From Limosilactobacillus vaginalis DSM 5837 = ATCC 49540 (GTDB lineage Bacteria > Bacillota > Bacilli > Lactobacillales > Lactobacillaceae), in the NCBI RefSeq assembly GCF_000159435.1, contig NZ_GG693415.1, positions 164,536 to 228,535 on the forward strand: DNA of 64,000 bases, given 5' to 3'. Below the pieces are notes generated by a model. It was not told the origin of the DNA. It did not search any database and was given only the letters and a program-made list of their open reading frames with translations. Positions within the stretch are counted from its first letter, which is position 1, and the number at the start of each line of letters is the position of its first letter. Of this stretch, positions 1 to 7,233 are shown piece by piece. The translations under genes were made by a program, and so were the position numbers.

Positions 1-1
1 T

Positions 2-109
2 CAACCAGGCGTTGAAGCTTACAAGGTTAACATGTTTGGCCTGTTAGGCAAGCCAGGTTACGAAGAGATCGGCAAGAAGCTGCGGGCTGAAATGGGCGAA
101 AACAAGTAA
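2..109 (+). CDS. pgi: glucose-6-phosphate isomerase, C-terminal end (partial)
   Basis: Only the last 35 residues are inside the window; the gene begins upstream. The peptide contains [20 protein letters not shown], the characteristic C-terminal segment of bacterial glucose-6-phosphate isomerase, which interconverts glucose-6-phosphate and fructose-6-phosphate in the cytosol. The stop codon overlaps the ATG of the next gene (TAATG), so the two are probably translationally coupled. Family assignment rests on this C-terminal signature alone. Confidence 0.8.
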   Translation, partial: QPGVEAYKVNMFGLLGKPGYEEIGKKLRAEMGENK

Positions 110-312
110 TGAATCGTCAGCAACTCAATAAGCAACGTCATCAGCTTCAGATACGAATTGCTGTTTGGTGTGTTTTGACAATTTGCTTTACGATTTTGAA
201 TATGTTCAAATTAATCCCATTCTTGCAGTGGGTCATGTGGATTGCCACACTATATACCGTTATTTTGATTGTCATTTGGGTTTATTTAACGATCCAGCTG
301 ATAAAAAAGTAA
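109..312 (+). CDS. small membrane protein of unknown function
   Basis: A 67-residue protein with a short basic N-terminus ([14 protein letters not shown]) and two hydrophobic segments at about residues 16-35 and 40-63, ending in KK, so it is probably a two-pass hairpin membrane protein. Its ATG overlaps the pgi stop codon and a strong terminator follows directly, so it is the last gene of the pgi transcript. I do not recognise a family; short proteins of this kind downstream of pgi have no function I can name. Confidence 0.65.
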   Translation: MNRQQLNKQRHQLQIRIAVWCVLTICFTILNMFKLIPFLQWVMWIATLYTVILIVIWVYLTIQLIKK

Positions 313-314
313 GA

Positions 315-360
315 GAAAGCCATTCAGGAACTAGCAAAGTTTCTGAATGGCTTTCCTTTT
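315..360. terminator. bidirectional intrinsic terminator
   Basis: Seventeen-base arms at 315-331 and 339-355 pair almost perfectly around a 7-nt loop. They are followed by CTTTT on the plus side and flanked by A-rich sequence that gives a U tract on the minus side. It separates the pgi transcript from the convergent response regulator gene. Confidence 0.85.
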
Positions 361-1201
361 ACTTTTGAGCACTTTCTTGAACTAGACCGTTGAAAAAGTG
401 CTTGACTGAGACCTGGCCGCCACGTGAGGCAGTACCATTAATAATTTTCATTTCATTATGAACATTCTTGTATTCAAAAAGGTTATTAGCATATTCCAAA
501 ATAATATCATTTTCTGGATAATCAATGCACATATGGGCAAGGTTATTTAGACCAGTCTTGAGGTCACGACGAATCCGTTGAAGAATAATCTTTTTACCAT
601 GATCGTCACACCGAAAAATTTCATGAAAGTTAATATTGTCAAACGTGATTCCCTGCTCAATCATAACATTGATAATTCGGGTAATGTCCTGGGCGCCAGA
701 ACCGTTTGTGATCCCGAGAAAACGAAGAATTGACTTCACGTTCTCTTTTTCCTTACTCTTGAAGTTAATATTAGTCGTGTTCTGATTGGCAGCTCCACTG
801 ACCAGATCAAGTATCTGCAACATTCGGTTTGACATATTAATGTTTTCACCAATTAATTTAATAACAGTTTTCACTTCAGCAACGTTCAAGGGCTTTTCGA
901 TACAGAAGTCAACTCCGGCTCGGTAGGCGTTTGTTCTTCCTGCAGGATCGAATGCCTGACTAACCATTATGAAGTGAGGGTGATGGTTGCTTTGTTGAAT
1001 TCGCTTAATTAGCTCAATCCCGTTAATCTGTGACAGGGACGGGTTAACAAACATAACATCAATACTCAAGCGAATAACATCTTCAAATGCTTGTTCAGCA
1101 TTGAAGGTTGTACCAACAACTGAATTATTAAAGTCGTTCTCAATAATATCTTTAAGAAGAGATGTAGCGTTGTTATCATTATCAACAATGTAGAAGTTCA
1201 T
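359..1201 (-). CDS. YcbB-type response regulator lacking the phospho-acceptor Asp
   Basis: 280-residue two-domain protein. Residues 1-115 form a CheY-like receiver: acidic pair D7 and D9 (IVDND), S81 in the FIMVSQ strand, K103 in IEKP. At the phosphorylation site the strand reads FVNPSLSQINGI, so N53 replaces the usual Asp; the codon is AAC at 1045-1043. The C-terminal half resembles the YcbB/GlnL DNA-binding domain (RRDLKTGLNNLAH). I use the ATG at 1201, not the in-frame ATG at 1219, because GAGG lies 7 nt upstream of 1201 and would fall inside the longer reading. Family members pair with a histidine kinase and often regulate glutamine or amino acid uptake; no kinase gene is adjacent. It may act without phosphorylation. 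Confidence 0.8.
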   Translation of the reverse strand: MNFYIVDNDNNATSLLKDIIENDFNNSVVGTTFNAEQAFEDVIRLSIDVMFVNPSLSQINGIELIKRIQQSNHHPHFIMVSQAFDPAGRTNAYRAGVDFCIEKPLNVAEVKTVIKLIGENINMSNRMLQILDLVSGAANQNTTNINFKSKEKENVKSILRFLGITNGSGAQDITRIINVMIEQGITFDNINFHEIFRCDDHGKKIILQRIRRDLKTGLNNLAHMCIDYPENDIILEYANNLFEYKNVHNEMKIINGTASRGGQVSVKHFFNGLVQESAQK

Positions 1202-1419
1202 TTTAATACCTCGAATCAATTTGAGTCATTTTGAGTTTATTTGAAGCTGGAGCGAAAGTCAATAATAATTCATTAGATATTGAATATTAAGCATACTGAT
1301 TAATAAAATGCTTGTGAAATGTATATTATTGGGTTGAATAATGTATGAATAGTGATGGATCCGCTTTCTTTAAATGCATATTTTTGATCATTGTGAAAAT
1401 AAATTTAAACTTTTTGATG

Positions 1420-1448
1420 AATCATTTTGAAGCAAAATGATTTTTTTT
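1420..1448 (+). promoter_or_regulatory. perfect hairpin with T tract ahead of arcB
   Basis: Within the 1202-1502 intergenic region, AATCATTTTG at 1420-1429 is repeated as its exact complement at 1433-1442 with only AAG between, followed directly by a run of T to 1448. It resembles an A+T-rich intrinsic terminator or attenuator, but could instead be an operator or an mRNA-stabilising 5' hairpin. A weak promoter (TTGATC at 1384, 16 nt, TAAACT at 1406) lies just upstream, and a TATTATATAA stretch is at 1461-1470. The rest of the region is A+T-rich with no gene I can see. Confidence 0.45.
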
Positions 1449-1502
1449 GAAAGTGCTTACTATTATATAAACCGTAAAGAATTTCAAGGAGGAAATTTAA
1501 TT

Positions 1503-2510
1503 ATGGCATTCAATTTACGTAATCGTAGTTTTTTGACACTTTCAGACTTTAACAAGCGTGAAATGGAATACATGCTTGACCTTGCTGAAGACTTAAAGAA
1601 GGCTAAGTACGCTGGTACTGAAGGTAAGAACCTTGAAGGCAAGAACATTGCCTTAATCTTCGAAAAGAGTTCAACCCGTACTCGTTGCTCATTCGAAGTT
1701 GGTGCTAAGGATGAAGGTGCTCACGTAACTTACCTTGGCCCATCAGGCTCACACATTGGTCACAAGGAATCTGTTAAGGATACTGCCCGTGTTCTTGGTG
1801 GTATGTTTGATGGTATTGAATACCGTGGTTTCTCACAACGGAATGTTGAAACTTTGGCTAAGTACTCAGGTGTTCAAGTTTGGAACGGTTTAACTGATGA
1901 AGACCACCCAACACAAGTATTGGCTGACTTCTTAACTGCTCATGAAGTATTGAAGAAGCCTTACGAACAAATCAAGTTCGCCTTTGTTGGTGACGGTCAA
2001 GATAACGTATCTAACGCTTTGATGTTAGGTGCTGCTGTTATGGGTATGGAATACCACGTTGTAACTCCTAAGGAATTGAACCCAACTAAGGAAGTTCTTG
2101 ACAAGGCTAACGCTATTGCTGCCGAAACTGGCGCTAAGATCGTTGTTTCTAACGACGTTAAGGAAGGCGTTAAGGGCATGGATGTTATCTACGCCGATGT
2201 TTGGGTATCAATGGGTGAATCAGATGACATGTGGGAAAAGCGGATCAAGCTTCTCAAGCCTTACCAAGTTACTAAGGAAGTTATGGACGCTACTGAAAAC
2301 CCTAAGGCTATCTTCGAACACTGTCTTCCAGCATTCCACAACCTTGACACTGAAGTAGGTAAGGAAATCTACAAGAAGTTCGGTCTTAAGGAAATGGAAG
2401 TTACTGATGAAGTCTTCGAAAGCAAGAACTCAGTTGTATTCCGTGAAGCTGAAAACCGGATGCACACCATCAAGGCTGTTATGGTTGCAACTTTAGGTGA
2501 ACACAACTAA
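1503..2510 (+). CDS. arcB: ornithine carbamoyltransferase
   Basis: Catabolic ornithine carbamoyltransferase of the arginine deiminase pathway: citrulline plus phosphate gives ornithine and carbamoyl phosphate. The 335-residue length is normal. The carbamoyl phosphate loop [10 protein letters not shown] is at about residues 56-65, the HPTQ motif at about 140, and the HCLPAF catalytic cysteine motif near residue 275. The ATG at 1503 has an ideal AAGGAGGAAA site; an upstream in-frame ATG at 1437 lacks one and lies in the regulatory hairpin region. It is followed after 14 nt by arcC, so these form an operon. arcA is 11 kb away, so the pathway is split in two. Codon use is that of a highly expressed gene. 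Could equally be named argF. Confidence 0.95.
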   Translation: MAFNLRNRSFLTLSDFNKREMEYMLDLAEDLKKAKYAGTEGKNLEGKNIALIFEKSSTRTRCSFEVGAKDEGAHVTYLGPSGSHIGHKESVKDTARVLGGMFDGIEYRGFSQRNVETLAKYSGVQVWNGLTDEDHPTQVLADFLTAHEVLKKPYEQIKFAFVGDGQDNVSNALMLGAAVMGMEYHVVTPKELNPTKEVLDKANAIAAETGAKIVVSNDVKEGVKGMDVIYADVWVSMGESDDMWEKRIKLLKPYQVTKEVMDATENPKAIFEHCLPAFHNLDTEVGKEIYKKFGLKEMEVTDEVFESKNSVVFREAENRMHTIKAVMVATLGEHN

Positions 2511-2524
2511 GGAGGACTCTCTAG

Positions 2525-3457
2525 ATGGCTAAAGTAGTTGTTGCCTTGGGTGGTAACGCCCTTGGTAAGTCCCCCGAAGAACAATTAAAGCTGGTTAAGA
2601 ATACTGCTTCTTCTTTAATTGGTTTAATTGATGCTGGTAACCAAGTAGTAATCAGCCACGGTAATGGTCCACAAGTTGGTGCTATTAACCTTGGAATGAA
2701 CTTTGCTGCTGAAAACGGTAAGACTGCTGCCTTCCCATTCCCAGAATGTGGGGCAATGAGTCAAGGTTATATTGGTTACCACTTACAACAAAGTCTTCAA
2801 AATGAATTGCACCGTCGTTGGATGAACAAGAACGTAGCAACTGTTGTTACTCAAATTGCTGTTGATCCTAAAGACCCTGCATTCCAGAATCCTTCCAAGC
2901 CTGTTGGTGACTTCTACACTAAAGAACAAGCTGAACAGATTGAAAAGGAAAAGGGCTACACCTTCAAAGAAGACGCTGGCCGTGGCTATCGTCAAGTTGT
3001 TCCTTCTCCACTTCCACAGAAGATTATGGAATTGAACAGTATCAAGACTTTGATTGAAGCTGGCGATCTTGTTATCGCTGGTGGTGGTGGCGGTGTTCCC
3101 GTTATCATGACTGACGATGGCTTAGAAGGTGTTCCAGCAGTTATCGACAAGGATCGTTCTAGCGCATTACTTGCTGATAAGATTGATGCTGATACTTTAA
3201 TCATCTTAACTGCTGTTGATTACGTATTTGTAAATTACGGTAAGCCAGATGAAAAGGCTTTGAAGACATTAAACGTTGCCGAAGCCCAAAAGTACATGGA
3301 TGAAAAGCAATTTGCTGCTGGTAGTATGCTTCCTAAGATTGAAGCCTGCTTATCCTTCGTTGAAGGCCACCCAGAGCGGAAAGCTTTGATTACTTCACTT
3401 AACGGCTTAGACGATGCCCTTGCCGGTAAGGTTGGTACTGTTATTAGTGATAACTAA
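2525..3457 (+). CDS. arcC: carbamate kinase
   Basis: 310-residue carbamate kinase of the amino acid kinase superfamily. It transfers phosphate from carbamoyl phosphate to ADP, making ATP, CO2 and ammonia in the last step of arginine deimination. Visible motifs are the N-terminal [19 protein letters not shown] near residue 43, the glycine-rich [11 protein letters not shown] near residue 180, and the [10 protein letters not shown] segment near residue 208. GGAGG overlaps the end of arcB and lies 9 nt from the ATG. It is second in the arcB-arcC operon and is followed by a terminator. Confidence 0.95.
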   Translation: MAKVVVALGGNALGKSPEEQLKLVKNTASSLIGLIDAGNQVVISHGNGPQVGAINLGMNFAAENGKTAAFPFPECGAMSQGYIGYHLQQSLQNELHRRWMNKNVATVVTQIAVDPKDPAFQNPSKPVGDFYTKEQAEQIEKEKGYTFKEDAGRGYRQVVPSPLPQKIMELNSIKTLIEAGDLVIAGGGGGVPVIMTDDGLEGVPAVIDKDRSSALLADKIDADTLIILTAVDYVFVNYGKPDEKALKTLNVAEAQKYMDEKQFAAGSMLPKIEACLSFVEGHPERKALITSLNGLDDALAGKVGTVISDN

Positions 3458-3473
3458 TCATAGATGAATCAAG

Positions 3474-3511
3474 AAAAGAGTCATTTGGAATAATTCCAGA
3501 TGGCCCTTTTT
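3474..3511 (+). terminator. intrinsic terminator after arcC
   Basis: An imperfect hairpin with arms about 3475-3490 and 3494-3507 (core TGGAA/TTCCA), ending in CCCTTTTT. It is correctly placed for arcB-arcC. Confidence 0.7.
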
Positions 3512-3527
3512 GAATTATATAGAAGAA

Positions 3528-3561
3528 AAGAAGTTGAGAAGAATATTTTTCTCAGCTTCTT
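3528..3561 (-). terminator. intrinsic terminator of the minus-strand EamA/acidic-protein pair
   Basis: Thirteen-base arms at 3528-3540 and 3549-3561 pair with a single G-U. On the minus strand the hairpin is followed by a T-rich run. It lies just beyond the stop codon at 3570. Confidence 0.75.
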
Positions 3562-3569
3562 TTGACTAA

Positions 3570-3923
3570 CTATTCCTTATCCTGGGCTTCACTATCAGGA
3601 CTAATTGTTTGATTATTAGCCTGATCCTCGTTATACCTTGCGAGAAGGATTTGCTGGTCTTTATCTTTAATGAGGTTTTTAATATCCTCATCAGATTTCA
3701 ACTCAGGCTTTTCCTTAACAATTTTATCCAATACTTCATCAGAGAACTTAAACTCGGGTTGGACCTTAGTATCACCATTAAGAACATCAATTGTTTCATC
3801 GTAAGAAAGAACCTTTAGCTTCCAGCTTGTCCGATCAGCGTCGGGCTGGTGAAGAACATTGGGATCATTCTTAAGATCCTCACGAAAGCCATCTTCATCA
3901 TATTTATAACCATCTTCTGTCAT
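3570..3923 (-). CDS. small acidic protein of unknown function
   Basis: 117 residues, strongly acidic (many D/E, e.g. KYDEDGFREDLKNDPN) and hydrophilic throughout, with no signal peptide or membrane segment, so it is probably cytosolic. The SD AAGGAGG lies 9 nt upstream of the ATG. It starts 18 nt after the EamA transporter stop codon and ends before a terminator, so it is co-transcribed with that transporter. I do not recognise a family and give no function. Confidence 0.65.
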   Translation of the reverse strand: MTEDGYKYDEDGFREDLKNDPNVLHQPDADRTSWKLKVLSYDETIDVLNGDTKVQPEFKFSDEVLDKIVKEKPELKSDEDIKNLIKDKDQQILLARYNEDQANNQTISPDSEAQDKE

Positions 3924-3941
3924 ATTATATCCTCCTTCTTA

Positions 3942-4856
3942 TTAGTCACTAGCATTCTTGCGGTGTGGACGAATGTTGATTGCACATACCGCAACGATAA
4001 CCAGAATGGATCCAAGAATATCAGCTCCGGTTAGGTAAAGGTGGAAAATTAAAACGGAACCGATAGTTGCCGAAAGTGGTTCAAAGGCATCCATTAGACT
4101 AAATGTTGTTGCATCAATGTATCTGAGTGAGGTATTTGCCAAGTAGAACGGAATGATTGTTCCAATAATTAAGATGCTTGCACAGTCGATCCAAACACTG
4201 GGAACGTTTGGAATTGCCGGTTGCTGAGGGTGAATTGCTAAAAGAACGATGCCAGCAAACAGAAGTCCCCATGCAGTAACGTCTAGCGATGGTACACGCC
4301 CAGTTTGTAACATTTTCTGGGGGATCAAAGTATTGGTGGCAACACCAACCGCTGAGATAAAGCCCCAAAAGAGGACCGCTGGTGTGACAGCTAAGTGGTT
4401 GAATCGACCATGAGTGGCAATGATGAAGACACCGAGGAAGGCGATGATTGCACAAATGATTTCAATTCTTCGTGGTGGCTCATGTCGAAAAACGGCCAGA
4501 TAAGCGATAATGAAGAAGGGGCCAACAAATTGAAGAATAGTGGCAATGGAAGCATTTCCTTCTTGAACTGCCATAAAGTAAGCAAACTGGACAGGTACCA
4601 GACCAATTACACCATAGGCAAAGATAACCCAGGTATCGTGTAAATTATGGAAAATTGCAAATGGATGGTTGCCCATTAGTTTGCTAATAACAATCATAAT
4701 CACACCACCAAAAATTAACCGCCACTGGGTTAGCCATAGTGAAGTGATGGACGGACTAATGTTAAAAAGGGCCTTGGCAAACAGACCGGAAATTCCCCAA
4801 AAAGTGGTTGCGGTGATTACCATTGCAAGACCGAGAGCTTTTTTATTTGAATTCAT
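3942..4856 (-). CDS. EamA/DMT family transporter
   Basis: About 304 residues with ten hydrophobic segments in two repeats of five, the layout of drug/metabolite transporters of the EamA (RhaT) family. Family-typical pieces are TTFWGISGLFAKALF near the N-terminus and the second-half segment with DAFEPLSATIGSVL. The substrate cannot be read from sequence; relatives export amino acids or metabolites. I prefer the ATG at 4856 (MNSNKKALG) over the one at 4895, because an extended -10 (TGATAAAAT, 4902-4894) would start transcription near 4887, inside the longer reading. It is first in a two-gene operon with the small acidic protein. Confidence 0.8.
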   Translation of the reverse strand: MNSNKKALGLAMVITATTFWGISGLFAKALFNISPSITSLWLTQWRLIFGGVIMIVISKLMGNHPFAIFHNLHDTWVIFAYGVIGLVPVQFAYFMAVQEGNASIATILQFVGPFFIIAYLAVFRHEPPRRIEIICAIIAFLGVFIIATHGRFNHLAVTPAVLFWGFISAVGVATNTLIPQKMLQTGRVPSLDVTAWGLLFAGIVLLAIHPQQPAIPNVPSVWIDCASILIIGTIIPFYLANTSLRYIDATTFSLMDAFEPLSATIGSVLIFHLYLTGADILGSILVIVAVCAINIRPHRKNASD

Positions 4857-4893
4857 TGAAACGATAACCTTTCTTAAAAATACACACGGTGTC

Positions 4894-4902
4894 ATTTTAT
4901 CA
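4894..4902 (-). promoter_or_regulatory. extended -10 promoter for the EamA operon
   Basis: On the minus strand TGATAAAAT matches an extended -10 (TGnTATAAT with one change). No good -35 is visible. Its position fixes the downstream start codon at 4856. Confidence 0.45.
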
Positions 4903-4938
4903 TGAATCAGCTGGTGGATTTTAAATTTAAGAGGGAAT

Positions 4939-5673
4939 CTAGTTATTATTAGTAGTATTAGTTTGAGACTGAGATGAAGTTGATGCAGTGTTTTTCCGTG
5001 AATAGAGGAGCTTAACGTTTTGAATATCTGTTGATTGAATTGGGTAATTAGAACCGGTTGGTTGCATTACTGAAATGTTATCTGTATGGTGAAGACCAAT
5101 GGCGTGACCAAGTTCATGCTCGGCTGTATTGATGATCCGTCGTTGTGAATAACCGTAAACCGGATTTAGCAGATATGCAGAGTTGAGTTCGACCCTTACG
5201 TAGATGAAGTTGCCATTGCCAGAATTAATATTTGCTTCTGTTAAACCAGCCGCTCCATCCTTATCATCATCAATCGTTGTGAAAGGAATATTTGCATCTT
5301 TTTGCTTCTTAACCACGTGAAAAGTAAAGGAGCCAGTATCATTCCATGCTTTGATCGCTGATTTAGCAGCACTTCGTAAGACCGGATCTTTGATATTAAT
5401 AAAAATAGTGGCAGAATTTGTCGGCCATTTACCGACAGGCTTCGAGTAAGTGGCCTTTTTTTCTGTCCTTTGCGAGTTATCTTTTGTTAATTTCGGTTTT
5501 TGTTTCTTTTTTCCCGTAACCTGGTTAATAATATTTTGAGTGTGAATCTGGACTTCATGAATGAAGATGTTAGTGTTTGAGTTTACTGTTTCAATATTCT
5601 GATAGGACCAGATCGCGGTGATAAAAATCAAGCTATAGATTAGCGGGAGAAATAATTTCGAATACTTCTTCAT
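4939..5673 (-). CDS. membrane-anchored matrixin-like zinc metalloprotease
   Basis: 244-residue protein with an N-terminal hydrophobic segment (about residues 8-23) acting as signal or anchor and no lipobox. A basic, low-complexity linker follows (about 50-80), then a catalytic domain. The metzincin motif HELGHAIGLHH is at 186-196, with H186, H190 and H196 as zinc ligands and E187 as general base; a Met-turn (SVM, M203) lies shortly after, as in M10 peptidases. The C-terminus is a Ser/Thr/Asn/Gln-rich tail. The likely role is extracellular proteolysis at the cell surface; the substrate is unknown. GGGGG upstream of the ATG serves as RBS. It stands alone, divergent from the next gene. Confidence 0.85.
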   Translation of the reverse strand: MKKYSKLFLPLIYSLIFITAIWSYQNIETVNSNTNIFIHEVQIHTQNIINQVTGKKKQKPKLTKDNSQRTEKKATYSKPVGKWPTNSATIFINIKDPVLRSAAKSAIKAWNDTGSFTFHVVKKQKDANIPFTTIDDDKDGAAGLTEANINSGNGNFIYVRVELNSAYLLNPVYGYSQRRIINTAEHELGHAIGLHHTDNISVMQPTGSNYPIQSTDIQNVKLLYSRKNTASTSSQSQTNTTNNN

Positions 5674-5741
5674 TAAAAAGCTACCCCCATAAAGTGCATT
5701 CTAGTGAACTTCTTAGAGCTTGTCTATTATTTAGAATGGAT

Positions 5742-5771
5742 TTTTCCCTATGTGAACCGCTACAGGGAAAA
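5742..5771. promoter_or_regulatory. inverted repeat in the divergent intergenic region
   Basis: TTTTCCCT at 5742-5749 and AGGGAAAA at 5764-5771 are exact complements separated by 14 nt, between the metalloprotease gene and the divergent gene at 5820. A TAAAAT -10-like box follows at 5781. It may be an operator shared by the two genes; no regulator is linked. Confidence 0.35.
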
Positions 5772-5819
5772 GATTTGCGGTAAAATAGTAATAACAAGGT
5801 TGCGAGGGGGAAATCTATC

Positions 5820-6275
5820 ATGGTTGCGGCATTTAAACTCCATGTTGTACTTAGTTGGGGCGAAGAGAGAAATTACCTATTAGCAAACGATGTTGAGCCG
5901 GGATTAGAGCATCGTTATCAAACACGAGAGAATTGGCAAGAGGTAATGAAGGGTGCCTTGATTAACGTCCCGGTTGGCCCATATATTAAGGATAATCGGG
6001 TAATTCCGCCAATTGCGACTGCTAAAGTATTAGATGTCACCGCGGTAGACCAAGTCGATCCAAAGTTACAACGGACCCGAAGCCAGTTTATAATGGCTGC
6101 TATTTGGGAAAGCCAGTCTGAGGTGCAAGATTATAACTTTATGCACCATGATTACTCTCGGTGGTCACAACGGCAAATTAAAGCAGATGTTGACTATTGG
6201 AATAATGGGACTAGGCATCCGTGGATTAATATGGTAACGCAGTGGCGGATTTGGTTACAAAAACATCGTCATTAG
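5820..6275 (+). CDS. hypothetical protein
   Basis: 151 residues, soluble, tryptophan-rich (WGEERNY, WQEVMKGALINVPVGPY, WESQSE, HPWINMVTQWRIWL), with no signal peptide or clear motif. GAGGGGG lies 8-9 nt from the ATG, so translation is convincing. It is divergent from the metalloprotease and followed by a tRNA with its own promoter. I do not recognise a family. Confidence 0.6.
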   Translation: MVAAFKLHVVLSWGEERNYLLANDVEPGLEHRYQTRENWQEVMKGALINVPVGPYIKDNRVIPPIATAKVLDVTAVDQVDPKLQRTRSQFIMAAIWESQSEVQDYNFMHHDYSRWSQRQIKADVDYWNNGTRHPWINMVTQWRIWLQKHRH

Positions 6276-6308
6276 TGAATTTGATTAAGATGAATCCGAA
6301 GAAAATGG

Positions 6309-6337
6309 TTGACTAATTAAAATTCACCGTGTATATT
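6309..6337 (+). promoter_or_regulatory. promoter of tRNA-Gln(CTG)
   Basis: TTGACT at 6309 and TATATT at 6332 are separated by exactly 17 nt, placing the start of transcription about 10 nt before the tRNA. Confidence 0.8.
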
Positions 6338-6353
6338 ATTATTGTTATCTTAT

Positions 6354-6426
6354 TGGGCATTCGCCAAACTGGTAAGGCAGTGGACTCTGAATCCATAATT
6401 TACTGGTTCGAGACCAGTATGCCCAA
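6354..6426 (+). tRNA. tRNA-Gln (anticodon CTG)
   Basis: Full cloverleaf of 73 nt. Acceptor arms TGGGCAT and ATGCCCA pair perfectly, the D arm is GCC/GGC, the anticodon stem GTGGA/TCCAT encloses the loop CTCTGAA giving anticodon CTG, and the T arm is ACTGG-TTCGAGA-CCAGT. Discriminator A; no encoded CCA. It reads CAG. It has its own promoter and terminator. Confidence 0.9.
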
Positions 6427-6433
6427 TTAGTTA

Positions 6434-6462
6434 GGGTTCCGTATTATTCGGAGCCCTTTTTT
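6434..6462 (+). terminator. intrinsic terminator after tRNA-Gln
   Basis: GGGTTCCG at 6434-6441 pairs with CGGAGCCC at 6449-6456 (one G-U), followed by six T. Confidence 0.85.
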
Positions 6463-6526
6463 GTTGAAATTTTACGTGTGATTTGTTTCTTGGTAAAATA
6501 CCTTTAGACATTGAGGAGAAGAGAAA

Positions 6527-6856
6527 ATGGCAAGTAATTCTGATTCAATTTATTACGTATTAACCAAGATTAAGCATCATCCAGAACTAATAGTGAGTGA
6601 AAAAGTACAGTATATCAATACAATTTCCGTTTTTATTAAGGACTCATTGAAAATTGCAGATGCTGCTTTCTATTTTCCGGATGATCGCTTAATGGTAAAT
6701 CGACTATCAAATGACTTTGTGGCTAAAAATGGTGATTTGCTAGAAAGCTTTTTTGTTAAGACGCATCAAGAAAAGAAGAATTATCACGATGTTTGGGCGA
6801 CAACTGCTCACGTCAAGAAGATGAGGATTTATTTACTAGAACTATCGTTTGAATGA
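6527..6856 (+). CDS. hypothetical protein
   Basis: 109 residues, predicted mostly helical, no signal peptide or membrane segment. GAGGAGAAGAG lies ahead of the ATG. It sits alone between the two tRNA genes. Size and helical character recall small bacteriocin-immunity-like helix bundles, but I see no specific signature and no bacteriocin gene nearby, so this is only a possibility. Confidence 0.55.
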   Translation: MASNSDSIYYVLTKIKHHPELIVSEKVQYINTISVFIKDSLKIADAAFYFPDDRLMVNRLSNDFVAKNGDLLESFFVKTHQEKKNYHDVWATTAHVKKMRIYLLELSFE

Positions 6857-6899
6857 TTTTGTCTTTATTAATTGATCTAAATAGTAAATTAATTAATGT

Positions 6900-6928
6900 T
6901 TGACAATATATGAGAAAATCTGTATACT
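6900..6928 (+). promoter_or_regulatory. promoter of tRNA-Glu(CTC)
   Basis: A perfect TTGACA at 6900-6905 and TATACT at 6923-6928, 17 nt apart; transcription should begin about 10 nt before the tRNA. Confidence 0.85.
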
Positions 6929-6945
6929 TCTCTTGTATTGTTTAT

Positions 6946-7018
6946 TGCCCGCTGGTCAAATTGGTTAAGACGTCGCCCTCTCAAGGCGGAGTTACGGGTT
7001 CGATCCCCGTGCGGGTGA
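6946..7018 (+). tRNA. tRNA-Glu (anticodon CTC)
   Basis: 73-nt cloverleaf. The acceptor TGCCCGC/GCGGGTG has two G-U pairs at its end. The D arm GTCAAATTGGTTAAGAC is typical of tRNA-Glu. Anticodon stem TCGCC/GGCGG with loop CTCTCAA gives anticodon CTC (reads GAG). T arm ACGGG-TTCGATC-CCCGT; discriminator A; no encoded CCA. Confidence 0.88.
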
Positions 7019-7084
7019 TTTTTTAGTTTTAAATCATTAGTAATAGATAGATAATATAACACTCTTAACAGAGTAACTATAAGG

Positions 7085-7128
7085 AAGCGCAAAGGAGATA
7101 GGCTAACTACTTCTCTTAGCGCTTTTTT
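7085..7128 (+). terminator. probable terminator after tRNA-Glu
   Basis: AAGCGC at 7085 pairs with GCGCTT at 7119-7124, with a partly paired interior and six T at the end. It sits 66 nt after the tRNA. Confidence 0.6.
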
Positions 7129-7233
7129 GAATTTAACAATTATTTTAATGAAAATGATTAAGAATAATAGTGAAACGTGTTACACTAAGATAGTGTTATT
7201 TTTAAATTTGCAAAAATAAATGGTGTTTTAATT

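Noticed and set aside
1202-1502. Possible ArgR boxes upstream of arcB
   Set aside because: Several TGAATA/TGTATA half sites occur, but none fits the ARG box on both halves; in this A/T-rich spacer they are expected by chance.
6276-7233. Integrated element at the tRNA genes
   Set aside because: No integrase, no repeated tRNA 3' end and no change in composition are visible.
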